A stretch of 64,000 bases of DNA from Symbiodinium natans (lineage: Eukaryota > Sar > Dinophyceae > Suessiales > Symbiodiniaceae): positions 124,001 through 188,000 of the forward strand of contig CAJNDS010002399.1 in assembly GCA_905221605.1 (NCBI GenBank), read 5' to 3'. Of the stretch, positions 28,393-38,400 are shown piece after piece. A program made the position numbers and the translations under genes. Below the pieces are notes generated by a model that ran no database searches, was not told the origin of the DNA, and saw only the letters and a list, made by a program, of their open reading frames with translations. Numbering within the stretch: the stretch's first letter is position 1; each line of letters begins with the position of its first letter.

Positions 28393-28828
28393 GGAGACTT
28401 CCAACTATTTCCGAGCCCGGCTGGACGGCGGCTTCCGCGACTCTCAGGAGCGCGTTCTTGACGTCTCCGAGTTGCTGAAACCGATCCGGAAGGCCACCGC
28501 AGCTCACGAGGACTGGGCCACGGGTATCGGGCTCTTCCTCGAGGTGGCCCAAGCACCTGATGTGCCGGCGGCGCGAACACTCCTGCGGCAGGCGGACGTG
28601 TGCAGCTGCCTCCGGCTCTTGTTGCTCGCAGACATCTTTGAGAGTCCATGCATTCTGCAGCTCTGCTTGGATGCTAGACCCGCCCCAGTGGCAGCCCTTT
28701 TTCCTATGTGGGGGTTGTATTTTCCACGTTGCAAGAGCACCGTCAGTTAAGCGAAGCACTTTCCGTTCATAATTCTACTTGTAGACATGAATTGACCCAA
28801 GCCCTTTCAACCAGCAACGACGCCTTGT

Positions 28829-28990
28829 TTGTTCCGGCGGGAAACCGAGGATGAGGCTTGCCAGCACAGGCAGCATCAGCTGCCGTGCGCGGAGGCGGAG
28901 ACGGAGCTGGAAGCCTTGATCCGCGCGGTGCCCTGGCACCTCATGGAGCGGCTGCTGGCCGGCATGCCGACCACGAAGCAGGTCCTCAGG
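28829..28990 (+). other. GC-rich coding island, unknown
   Basis: Reads CAEAETELEALIRAVPWHLM ERLLAGMPTTKQVL before running into a TTTAGGG block at 28995. Exon-like by composition. It is on the same strand as the preceding islands and may belong with them. No family recognised. Confidence 0.35.
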
Positions 28991-28999
28991 GGTGTAGGG

Positions 29000-30140
29000 T
29001 GGGGTTTAGGGTTTAGGTTTAGGGTTTAGGGTTTGGGGTTTAGGGTTTAGGGTTTAGGGTTTAGGGTGTAGGGTTTAGGGTTTAGGGTTGAGGGTAAAAC
29101 CCCTAAGCTAAGCACCCGAACGTTTAAACCCCCAACCCTCAGGCCGTAAAACCATGAACCGCCAAACTCTTCAACCTTAAAGACCAAAGCCTTGAAGCCT
29201 GAAGCCACAGACACTAGACCCTAGGCATAAACACCCCGAAGCCCCCCAATTCTTCACAAACCACCAATCCTTAGAAGCCCGAAGCGCCACACCACGAACT
29301 AAACCCCCCGAACCCCAAAACCTTAAAACCCTGAACCAACTGAACCCCCTCAACCCCCCCGCATGAGATCCTAAAGGCCTGGAGGCCCTGCACCCTAAGC
29401 TACCCAGAGCACGAGAAGCCCTATTAGCCCTGTCAGGGCTTATGAACTCTTTCTTCCCTGAACCCCCCAGAGCCCCGAGCCTGGTATACCCCACACACCC
29501 AAGGCCCGAAAGCCCAAAGCCCAAAGCCCTAAGCCCTAAACCCTGAACCCTAGCCCTAAACCCTAAACCCTGAACCCTAAACCCCAAACCAGCAGGTTTT
29601 GGATTTGGCTGGGGTCTGGACCCGCCCCCCGGCCGACGCGCAAGATCACCTCCAGGCTTTCCTGAGCTCAAGGCGGGTTCTGGTTTTGACGGTGAATTCA
29701 GGGGTTTAGAGTTTCGGGTTTAGGGGTTGGGGGTGGAGGGTTTCGAGGTTAGTTAGGGTTCAGGTGTGGGGTTGAACAAACCCCAAACTCTAAACCCTAA
29801 ACCCTACACCCTAAACCCTCCGCAGATCTCAGGTGTGCAGGCCTTGTGGACGAGATGGACTTGGCAGAAGACTGGTTGGCCTTCTGTGAGAGGCCAGGGG
29901 CCTCCCCAGCAGTACTTCTGGTTCCTGTAGAGGTTCGGCCTTCGTATTGAGGCCCCGAACCTAAACACTAAAGCGGTTCGCTTGTAAACCCCATGAAAGC
30001 GAGCAAAGGGACATCGGCCCTGCGTCCTAAACCTTGAGCCGTAAACTCTAAACCCCAAACCCAAACCCGAATCCTGGAAGTTGAGGGGTTGTGGTGCCTG
30101 ATTTAGGGCTTTGGGAATGCTTTGGGGCTGAGGGGTTAGG
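29000..30140. other. Repeats and unique sequence, no gene called
   Basis: TTTAGGG block (29000-29090), then about 450 bp of CCCTAAA-like decayed text in which the long minus-strand frame (29177-29671) reflects heptamer periodicity. A segment at 29820-30030 has no motif. Confidence 0.6.
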
Positions 30141-30143
30141 GTT

Positions 30144-30240
30144 GGGATGTTCCCCCTTATACGAACAGTCCTTAATGGGGATTATAGTACCCCTTATGAG
30201 AATCACGAACAAGGACTGTTAGTATAAGGGGGAACATCCC
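30144..30240. mobile_element. Foldback element, family B (intact copy)
   Basis: GGGATGTTCCCCCTTATAC at the left is the exact inverse of GTATAAGGGGGAACATCCC at the right. An inner AGTCCTTAATGGGG/CCCCTTATGA part also pairs. It would fold into one hairpin of about 97 nt. It is MITE-like, without coding capacity. Confidence 0.8.
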
Positions 30241-30249
30241 AAGTTTAGG

Positions 30250-31350
30250 GTCTACACTGCACCAGGCACCCGCACTTGCTGGGCAACCTCCCGAACGCAT
30301 GCGGCGAGGCTTTCGAGCGGGTGCGGCAGTTCTTGTCGAATCTTCCGGAATTCATCAGGGCCGTCATACAGCTCATGATCCCGACTCTTGTTCGGGTCCA
30401 CACTGGCACTTACACGCCAGGGACGTCTCCTGGATGGTCGTGTTGCGGTCAAATTCGCAAGAAAACAAGAGGTTGCAAAGCCACAGTCCAGCGTGGGTCT
30501 GCGGCGACGGATGCATGTTCGACTAGGGGCCACTCTCGCGGGTTCGGAAGGCTCGAGGCGGCGATTGTGGCGGAACTAACGGCGGCTTGTTTCAATCAAG
30601 TTTTGATACGGCTTAAAGGACGGGATCGAACAAACTAGACCCCACACCTGAGAGACAGTAAGGTGATCCAGGAGAGCATGGTGGAGCTGGCTGACAAGCT
30701 GGAGTCCGGCATTCAGCTTGGAGAATTGGGGCACTTAGTAGGTGGGTGGGTCTATCCTACTCAGGAACCCACAAGAGCCACTTACCAAGTCCTCCGATCC
30801 ACGAAGTCGGAGCTGAGGTCTTGGCCGAGGTATGCTAGGAAGGCCCCTCATAGACGTGCGCAGGGAGTGGCTCAGGCGAAAAAGCTGTCCGCGCCTCGTG
30901 GCTTAGCCGATGTCCCCAAACCCTAGGCCTCGGGAAGCCCCAAGTCCTGACAACCAAGACCATGAACCCTACACTCGAAACCCAAAGGCCCTTGAACCGT
31001 TAAACCCCCAAACGCTGGGATCCTGCAGCCCTCTGGACCCTGCGCGCCCAAAACTCGTGGGCGCCGGCCACCGACGCCTTGGCACAGGGAGTCGGATCTC
31101 CATACGCTTCAGGGCTTCGGGTTTGGAACACGACAGCTCCAAGGGCTCGTGGGTCAAAATTTGGATTTGAGGCAGGACTTTGTTCAGGTGAATTACTATT
31201 AGTTTTACTGTCCTGATTCTACTTGGACTCCAAGTAGGGGCCCGAAGATCTTTAGGAAGACCCTGCCTTAGCCGAAGTGCCAACGCCCCTGCAAGCCTCG
31301 GTTGAGCCCAAGGACGCCACAACGCAAGACCCTAGACCCTCCAGCCTTGG
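30250..31350. other. Unique sequence, weak open frames only
   Basis: GC-rich text with overlapping frames on both strands. The plus-strand piece LPNACGEAFERVRQFLSNLP near 30285 looks most protein-like. A minus-strand frame at 30252-30533 is an alternative. No motif decides between them, so I call neither. Confidence 0.5.
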
Positions 31351-31445
31351 CGGTTTAGGGTTTAGGGTTTAGGTTTAGGGTTTAGGGTCTCGGGTTTAGG
31401 GTTTAGGGTCTAGGGTTTAGGGTTCAGGGTTTAGGGTTTAGGGTA
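31350..31445. repeat. TTTAGGG array
   Basis: About 13 units with TTTAGGGTC and TTCAGGG variants, directly upstream of a ketosynthase-like island. Confidence 0.9.
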
Positions 31446-31453
31446 ACCCCCTT

Positions 31454-31550
31454 GACTCGTCGGAGGAGATCCTCATCACCGCCTCCGCCAAGTCGAACAC
31501 CGGCGTGCAGCGCGAGGCGGCGGCGATGGCACCCTTCCTGAAGGCCGAAG
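31454..31550 (+). other. Exon-like island: ketosynthase-like fragment 5 (Lys motif)
   Basis: Reads DSSEEILITASAKSNTGVQR then EAAAMAPFLKA. It matches by eye the ketosynthase segment with the catalytic lysine and second histidine, normally xxVKSNIGHxEGAAGxAGxLK. The lysine-serine-asparagine is kept but the histidine is replaced (TGVQ for IGHL). As with fragment 3, the catalytic residues are not standard. It follows fragment 4 in domain order although the 20-kb virus lies between. Confidence 0.55.
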
Positions 31551-31589
31551 TTTCGGGTTTAGGGTTTAGGGTTTAGGGTCACTAGGTGG

Positions 31590-31684
31590 CCCAGTGGTAG
31601 CCTTTTCCCTTTTGTTGGTTCAAGGTTCCCTTGCAAAGTATACCAACCCAAAAGGGGTGCCGTTATTGTAATATGGTGACTGGG
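31590..31684. mobile_element. Foldback-like element, family C
   Basis: Starts CCCAGTGGTAGCCTTTTCCC and ends AATATGGTGACTGGG. The CCAACCCAAAAGGGG part faces CCCTTTTGTTGG. A second copy is at 61568-61664. Likely a small nonautonomous insertion. Confidence 0.65.
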
Positions 31685-31689
31685 TTAGC

Positions 31690-32160
31690 AAGTCTTAGCC
31701 TTTTTACCCAGACGGGGGGCTTAACGATAATCAGGGACCCCTAGTATACACCCCCAAATCGTAGGGATCACCCGAGAATGCGCACCCCCAATATCGTAAA
31801 CCCCCCCCGGACTCCTAGACCGAAAACCCTAAGCCCCAAACCCGAAACACCCCTCGACCATCCTTAGTCCCCTCAAACCTTGCGCCCTTCAGCCCTGAAC
31901 CCTGGCCCTAGACATAAAACGCCGGTGAGTCGGCTTTGGGGTTTCGGATGTGGTGTTTGGTGTTTCGGGTTTTGGGTTTAGGTTGTGGGTTTGGGGTTTG
32001 AGGGTTTGAGGGTTTAGGGTATCCCCCCTAAGACTTTTTGGGTTTTTACCTTGCAGATCCCGAAGTATCCAGCGATCACCACGTCGCACGTTCGTTGACT
32101 AGTTCTGGGGCTCGCCGACACAATCCGCCGAGGGGAAGCGCCCTTTGAGAGTTGCTTTTT
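31690..32160. other. No gene seen
   Basis: Unique and heptamer-like sequence. The minus-strand frame at 31889-32089 is Pro/Asn/Lys repeat translation. Confidence 0.6.
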
Positions 32161-32220
32161 TAAAGACCTAAACCCTAAACCCTAAACCCTAAACCCTAAA
32201 CCCAAACCCCTTTAAAGGGA

Positions 32221-32304
32221 AGTGTGAAGGTGCTGCTGAACATCGCCTACGCCAACAACGCGCCCACCATCCACCTGAAGCAGCTGAACCCGTACCTGGA
32301 GGCT
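32221..32304 (+). other. Exon-like island: ketosynthase-like fragment 6
   Basis: Reads SVKVLLNIAYANNAPTIHLK then QLNPYLEA. In ketosynthases this follows the lysine motif as ...VLLxLxHxxIPPxxHLKxLNPxL. The HLKQLNP word is a strong family signature. A 14-bp word at its 3' end (GTACCTGGAGGCTC) recurs at 32452, where fragment 7 begins. Confidence 0.6.
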
Positions 32305-32465
32305 CGTGATTTAGGGTTTAGGGTTTAGGGTTTAGGGTTTAGGGCTTCGGGTTTTATTTACAACCCAGTTATAGGCCCCTTGATTACCCTAATATGGTTA
32401 TAATTGGGTTATCGGTGCAATTACTATCTGGTCAGTACCATGAACCTCCAAGTACCTGGAGGCTC
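32292..32465. repeat. Insertion flanked by 14-bp direct repeats within the ketosynthase-like island
   Basis: GTACCTGGAGGCTC occurs at 32292-32305 and 32452-32465. Between them lie a TTTAGGG block and a segment ending AGTACCATGAACCTCCAAG, the right end of foldback family A. Removing one repeat copy plus the insert restores a continuous open frame. So this looks like an insertion, or intron, with a target-site duplication. Confidence 0.6.
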
Positions 32466-32493
32466 CGCAGGCCACAGTCAACGACAGTATCTT
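32452..32493 (+). other. Exon-like island: ketosynthase-like fragment 7
   Basis: YLEAPQATVNDSI, continuing from fragment 6 after the inserted block. Short, and followed directly by a TTTGGG/TTTAGGG tract. Confidence 0.4.
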
Positions 32494-32514
32494 AGGGTTC
32501 GGGTTTTGGGTTTT

Positions 32515-32820
32515 GGGTTTAGGGTTTAGGGTTTAGGGTTTAGGGTTTAGGGTTTAGGGTTTAGGGTTTAGGGTTTAGGGTTTAGGGCTTACAGATTTTG
32601 GGGTCTACGTGGATCTAGGGTGAGGCATGTGCAGTGTTTAGGGTTTAGGGTTTAGGGCTCACAGTGCTCAGGGCCACTCTTGGAGCTTCTGTTTAGGGTT
32701 TAGGGTTTAGGGTTCAAGACAGACACTGTCTCTGCGACTCTGCGAGATATTAGTGAAGATCTTCCTAAACCCTGAACCCTAAACCCCAAACCCCAAACCC
32801 CAAACCCCAAACCCTAAACC
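32515..32820. repeat. TTTAGGG then CCCCAAA/CCCTAAA tracts at the retrotransposon 5' side
   Basis: TTTAGGG array 32515-32588, smaller blocks, then CCCTGAA/CCCTAAA/CCCCAAA at 32765-32822 ending CCCTAAACCC. The retrotransposon sequence starts at AGGCGTATCGG. Confidence 0.85.
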
Positions 32821-32854
32821 CAGGCGTATCGGCTTTCAGCCTTCGCTGCAAGAC

Positions 32855-34518
32855 ATGGTGGGTTTCGCTTTCAGTTTGCACAGTCAATTTTCTGCCAGGC
32901 AGGGACCACTTCGCATGATGGTTTCAGCCGCGGCCTTTTTTTCGGGGTTTTGCCTTGTAGCCTCAAGGGCTACTACGCCACCCCAGTTTCGAGCCATGAC
33001 GGATGGCACAGGGGCCGCAGAGAGCCTCATGGAGGCCAGGCGCGTTTACAGCGAGCAGGCCACCTTGGTACAGGGCCCAGCGTACGCCGCCTCACAGCAG
33101 TTGTTCTTCGAGCAGCGCAGGGTTGCCAAGCGCGGCCCCCCGACACCGGCCTTTTCCTCAACGGGGCTGGCCACCCCAACCGGAGACACCTTTGGCCCAA
33201 CGGCTCCAACCGCCTCAGGGAGTACTCCGCCGGCAAAGCAAGACACTGGTCTTTTCCAGCCCATGCACTACCAGCAGGAGACGGCCTTTGTAGCCACAGC
33301 CCACTCCGCCGGTGTCAACGCAAACAGCCCGACAGATATGGCCCTATGGATGAAGGAAACGATTTCCACCAGGGCGCAAGTCCTGGACACCATCCGGCAT
33401 TACCACACCGCCGTGATCCGTCCTGAACTCTACAATTTGATCAACCAAGTTGAGGCAGCATTGGTCTCGCTGGACGATAGACTACTACGCCAATCCAAGG
33501 AGTTAGCCTGGATGGCTTCAGAGAACAGAGCCCTCCAAAAGCAAAGTGCTGCACTCATGGTCATTTTGACCGGCTGGGATACGAGCATGACGCCCTCCGA
33601 ACGGCTCTTCATGGTCAATTGGATGCTCGAGCAGATCACCCACGTCCAGGCCTTCTTGCAGCAGAGGGGGTGGTCCAACTTCGACGGCGAGTACAAGTAC
33701 CTCAATGTCCTCTCGGCAGACCCGTCTACTCCGCCGGCAGGGGCACAGAAGTGGAGCTCGGTAACGCTACTCAGCTTCAAATCCTGGGACCTGAGAAAGG
33801 CGTTCATGGAGGCATATGGTGGCACTCAGGGTACCCCACTGTACAAGGATGCGCGCACTCCAGTACCCCGCCACCATATCAGGGCTACACCTTCGAGCCC
33901 CCAATTCCAACGAAAGTTGGAAATTCCAATCCGAGTACTCCTCCAAGCCCTCAACCTCAAGGAGGAGACCGAGCCCCGCCAGGTGGTGATCTTGTGGAAG
34001 ACGCTCACGGTGATGTCGCCCCAAATGGCGCGCGGCTTCGATGAGCAAGCCACCGCCTGCGCTACTACGCAGAGGGGGAGCAGTTCAAAGGCATCCTCGA
34101 GATCACAAAGGTCATCTCCGACTGGCTTGCAACCACTCCGCCCGATGAGTTGATGACAGAGGAGGACACGATTTGGTCCTACAGCTGGAACAAGATCGTC
34201 TTCGGGGTCCAGCAGGAGATGGATGCAGCAGAGCGCGACCACTTCGCCAACGCCAAGGCTGCAGCAAAGGGCACGGGCAAGGGGATGCTCGCTGGAAAGG
34301 GGTCCCGTCACTGGACGGCCCCGATGATCTACTCCGCCAGCTCGATGCCTTACCCGATCGACCTCGAGATCAGACTGGTGTCCCAAGTGGCCTACGTTTG
34401 GGATGAGTATTGTGATAAGTTTGGCGAAAACAGCCGCAAATGCGGCGACTACCGCCAGGCTACTTTTTCCGGAGCCCCGGTTGCGGCTACTCCGCTTCTC
34501 ACGGCCCCCACGGCCTGA
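32855..34518 (+). CDS. Retrotransposon ORF1 (gag-like), with one frame break
   Basis: ATG 32855 (MVGFAFSLHSQFSARQ) opens 432 codons to 34153. The first third is Thr/Pro/Ala-rich. The middle is helical (LYNLINQVEAALVSLDDRLL, ERLFMVNWMLEQITHVQAFL), as in ORF1 coiled coils. Near 34045-34060 the plausible coding frame switches: RLRYYAEGEQFKGILEITK ... MTEEDTIWSYSWNKIVFGV continues in another frame to 34518. A single indel there, or a programmed shift, would join them. No zinc knuckle is visible. It would bind element RNA; inferred from position only. Confidence 0.6.
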
Positions 34519-34653
34519 AGGGTTCCGGCTCGAATTCGCGATCTAGCCAGGGAGGTACGTACCTCTTTTTATCTCCAGGCTACTGCGCCGCTCCCCCACA
34601 ATTTCAAGGTACTCCTCGAAGGCAACTTCACATTTGAAACTTTCTTAAAGGAA

Positions 34654-35481
34654 TTGCTTCGAGATGTTTTAAGTCAGGGGTTGAGCAGGCCTTCCACCCA
34701 CAACCACCCCGCCCCCCATATGATAAGACTTTACCCTTTCAGAGTTTCCAGGTTTTTGGGTGCCCCGGGTGTTGCACGATCGCGGTCGCACGCTGAGTTT
34801 GTAGAGGTCGCCAAACAAACCCTCACAGCTAAAGACCTGCAGTGGGATATGAGGGTTGTTCGTAGAAGCCGAAAGAGACCCAATAAACTCCCAACTAATC
34901 CTCACCTTCAAGCTTCATGCACCTACATTATCATCGCCTTCTTATGCGTCTTTTACTACACCTCAACCACTAGATCCTCTTTCCCCATTGTCCTTATGGA
35001 TTCTCTGGTAGTTCATTCTACAATATGTTCACTTATCAAGTATGGGATAAGCCAGTGGGAGCTTCTGCAACAGCTACTCCGCAACAAATCACAACACATC
35101 AAAAACGGGAACACAACAACATTACAGCTAGATCTTCTAATTCCCCACAAGTACACTGAGTACCCTCAACCCACTATGGAGTACAGCTTCATTCATCAAG
35201 CCAAACTTAGCCGGGATTTTCTCCTTTCCCAACGACCCATTAGCCCCCCAAAGCTTCCCGAAAATTCCCCTTTCCCTCAACTCACTCCCAGACCCAAAAT
35301 AAGAACGGGTAGGCGAGTTTCTTTTCGTTTCACAGATGGTCGTAAGGTAAACTACACCCGAAGACCACTCCGCCATTTTTCGGCCAGCCGGCCCTTCCGC
35401 CCACCAACGAATTCACAGAAGGATAGGCCAACACCGCCTAGTGTATCACCCCTCCCCCCCCTTCTTCAGTCCACCCTCTAG
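34654..35481 (+). CDS. Open frame between ORF1 and ORF2, uncertain
   Basis: 275 codons rich in Pro, Ser, Arg and Thr, ending RPTPPSVSPLPPLLQSTL. It has no domain I recognise. ORF2 opens in a different frame at once downstream, so this may be the N-terminal part of ORF2 displaced by an indel, or just an untranslated but open stretch. It contains ACTCCGC words like the rest of the element. Confidence 0.35.
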   Translation: MLRDVLSQGLSRPSTHNHPAPHMIRLYPFRVSRFLGAPGVARSRSHAEFVEVAKQTLTAKDLQWDMRVVRRSRKRPNKLPTNPHLQASCTYIIIAFLCVFYYTSTTRSSFPIVLMDSLVVHSTICSLIKYGISQWELLQQLLRNKSQHIKNGNTTTLQLDLLIPHKYTEYPQPTMEYSFIHQAKLSRDFLLSQRPISPPKLPENSPFPQLTPRPKIRTGRRVSFRFTDGRKVNYTRRPLRHFSASRPFRPPTNSQKDRPTPPSVSPLPPLLQSTL

Positions 35482-35483
35482 GT

Positions 35484-38400
35484 TTGGGTGCCCGTTGGCG
35501 CAGGAGCGTGGGTGGGCCTATATTACCAGAAGCGTCGGGCAGCGCACTGGTAAAAGGGGGGGTGCCCTTGAAAGCAGTCAAAAGTAGGCGCCAAACCGGG
35601 GTACGAAATTCGTACCTTTTCAAAACCCTCATACTAAGGCCTGAACAAATCGGCAAGCAAAAAAAGGCTACTCCGCCAGCAGTAGCCCCACCACCCTTGC
35701 CGTATGGACAACCTTTTAAAATAGGTACACAAAACGTACAGGGAATGGCCGAAATACTAAAACACCAGTCAGTCCTCACTTTACTCCGTAGTAGAAAGCT
35801 TGACGTCCTTTTCCTCACCGAAACACGCAACACAACATACCACCAATTCACTTCAGAGGGGCACAGGTTCATTAGCAATGGCAGTAACAAGGACAAGTTC
35901 GCAGGAGTGACAGCAATCATTCCCCCCCAAACTCTACCACACCTCAAAGATGTAGTTCAGCATAGTGCGAGGATCCTTCAAATCACACTAGCAGCATCGG
36001 CCGGAGATGTTCACCTCATAGGAGTCTACTCCCCACACAATAAACGAGATGTTGAAACTAGCAAGCTCCCCTTCTGGGATAAGCTAGACTCAGTATTGCA
36101 CAAAATTCCTCAACCAGAGCCGGTTTATATCATAGGGGACTTCAATGTGAGACTACAAGGTAGAAAACCAGATGAACATCACATGTTGGGCCCCAACGTA
36201 TATGGTAAGGGAAGACTCAGTATACCAACCACAGAAGGTAACAACAGAGAGCTCTATCTGAGATTCCTGAGTACCTCTGAAGCTAAGGATGTTCTAACCT
36301 ACAAGCAGAGTAACCTTCTGAAGCACATCACATACCGAGATAAATCCCCTCCCCCATTAGATTGGCTCACGTTCTCTAGTGACCCCATAGGATGGCTACC
36401 AATTTGGGATAGATTTCAAAGCTTGCCCCAGTCAGAAAATGAGAACCTAAAGGTCGCAGGGAAAGTCAGGGATTACCTCACTTGCTACTCCGCCTTAGTG
36501 CCCGAACAACAACGACCAACCATCGACCCGCACAGATTCCAGGCACTGGACCGTTTGGTCACCAGATCCAAATGGTTACCTACGGTTCAACAATGCCAAG
36601 CAGTTCACAGCACAGGATTTGTTAGTGACCATTATCTTCTAGAATCAGTCATTCGGGTTAAACTCAAAGCCCAACCACCCTCCGCAATCAAACCTCCTGC
36701 GCGAGATTACTCCGCCATAGACTACTCCGCTAAAACCCTGTTCAATCACACGTTTAAAAAATGTACCAAACACAAATCAATACCCAATCTTAACACAACT
36801 GACGCCAATTGGGCGGTATACACGGATGGGTCGGGAAGCAAAGGCCGTTGCTCGGCCACTACTCCCGCAGGCTGGGGCTACACAATCATAACAACCAATC
36901 AAGATTCAATTGCCTCAAAAGGTCCAGTCAGCACTGATCCACATGCAGCAGTTCACCTAGGAGCGACAGTAGGCAGTAATAATACAGGAGAGCTAAGCGC
37001 CTGGATGGAAGCGGCATTGTACATACTAACATTGACCACTCCGCCTAAACAAATTTCCTTCTACTACGACAGTCGTTGGATGTCAGACGCTGTCAGGGGT
37101 AGATCTAAGGCTAAAAGACACAAAACCATGATTAAATATGCACGTATCTTATTGGCAGAGTTGCAAAACCGCACCACAGTAGATTGGTTTTGGGTCAAAG
37201 GCCATTCAGGAGACCACTTTAATGAAATAGCGGACAGGTTAGCAGAAGAAGGAAAACAAATACCTGATCCAGTAGGAGGTAGGCACGACATCACCCCTCT
37301 TCTCACCCCCTCGGAGTTCATTGAGCCAGTACAATCTACTGACCACTCCGCGTTGGAACGCCTCAATTCCACATTAGTACGAGCTCTGCACAAAGCTGAG
37401 TCGCAACACATACCACTACTGAAACGCAAGCCCAAGCAGCCCTGGATGACGCAGGAACTACTACAACAGTTCCATGAAGTTAGGCACCTAAAATCCATTG
37501 ACCACTCCGCCCATATCAAAAAACACAAACTCCTTAAAAAACAGGCCCGTAAAATAAAAAGGGATTGGACACGCGAGCAGTTGCTTACTGACCCCAACCC
37601 GTCACACACCAAAATCTGGAAACAAGTCCAGAGCTTCAAAAAAGGTTTTAGAGCTAGGAGAACCAGACTAAAAGTTTCAGGCACACCAGTCCCATGGACG
37701 AACACCCACAAAATCTTTAGAGATCACCTCCAGAACAACCAGTGGTCCCCACCGGACGTCACCGAGGAGGAAATCGAACTACTCCGCTCTTCCCCCCCGC
37801 TTTATAAGACCGACGAACTTGACCCCCTCCCCTTTCAACATGAAGAACTCTACGCTGCCATCCAGGGTATCAGAAAAGGCAGGGCCCCAGGACTAGACGG
37901 CGTAAAGGGAGAAATAATATTACTCCTCGACCACTACGGTGAAACCCAGCTACTCCGCCTTATGAATGCTTGCCTCAGAGCCAGGAAGGTCCCCTCTTCA
38001 TGGAAAGAAGCGCTCGTGGTAAGCATCTACAAGGGAAAGGGATCAGACTCAGACCCCTCCAATTACAGGCCGATCTCCCTTCTAAACACGTTTTACAAAA
38101 TCTACTCCGCCATGCTGCAAAAAAGACTAGCCACTAAACACGACGCACAACTACGCTCCACCCAGTATGGCTTCCGTGCAAAAAGAAGTACAAAACAGCC
38201 ATTGTTTATCCTGCGCAGGCTCCAAGATTACTCCGCCAAAACAGGTCAGCCTTTCCAACTTCTCTTTTTAGATTGGAAGCAAGCGTTCGACAAAGTTAGC
38301 CACCCCGCCATGATGGTCGCCCTTAAAAGATTAGGAGTGCACCCCACTTACATTGAAATCATAACAGACCTCTACACCGACCCCCAATTTTGCACTCAAG

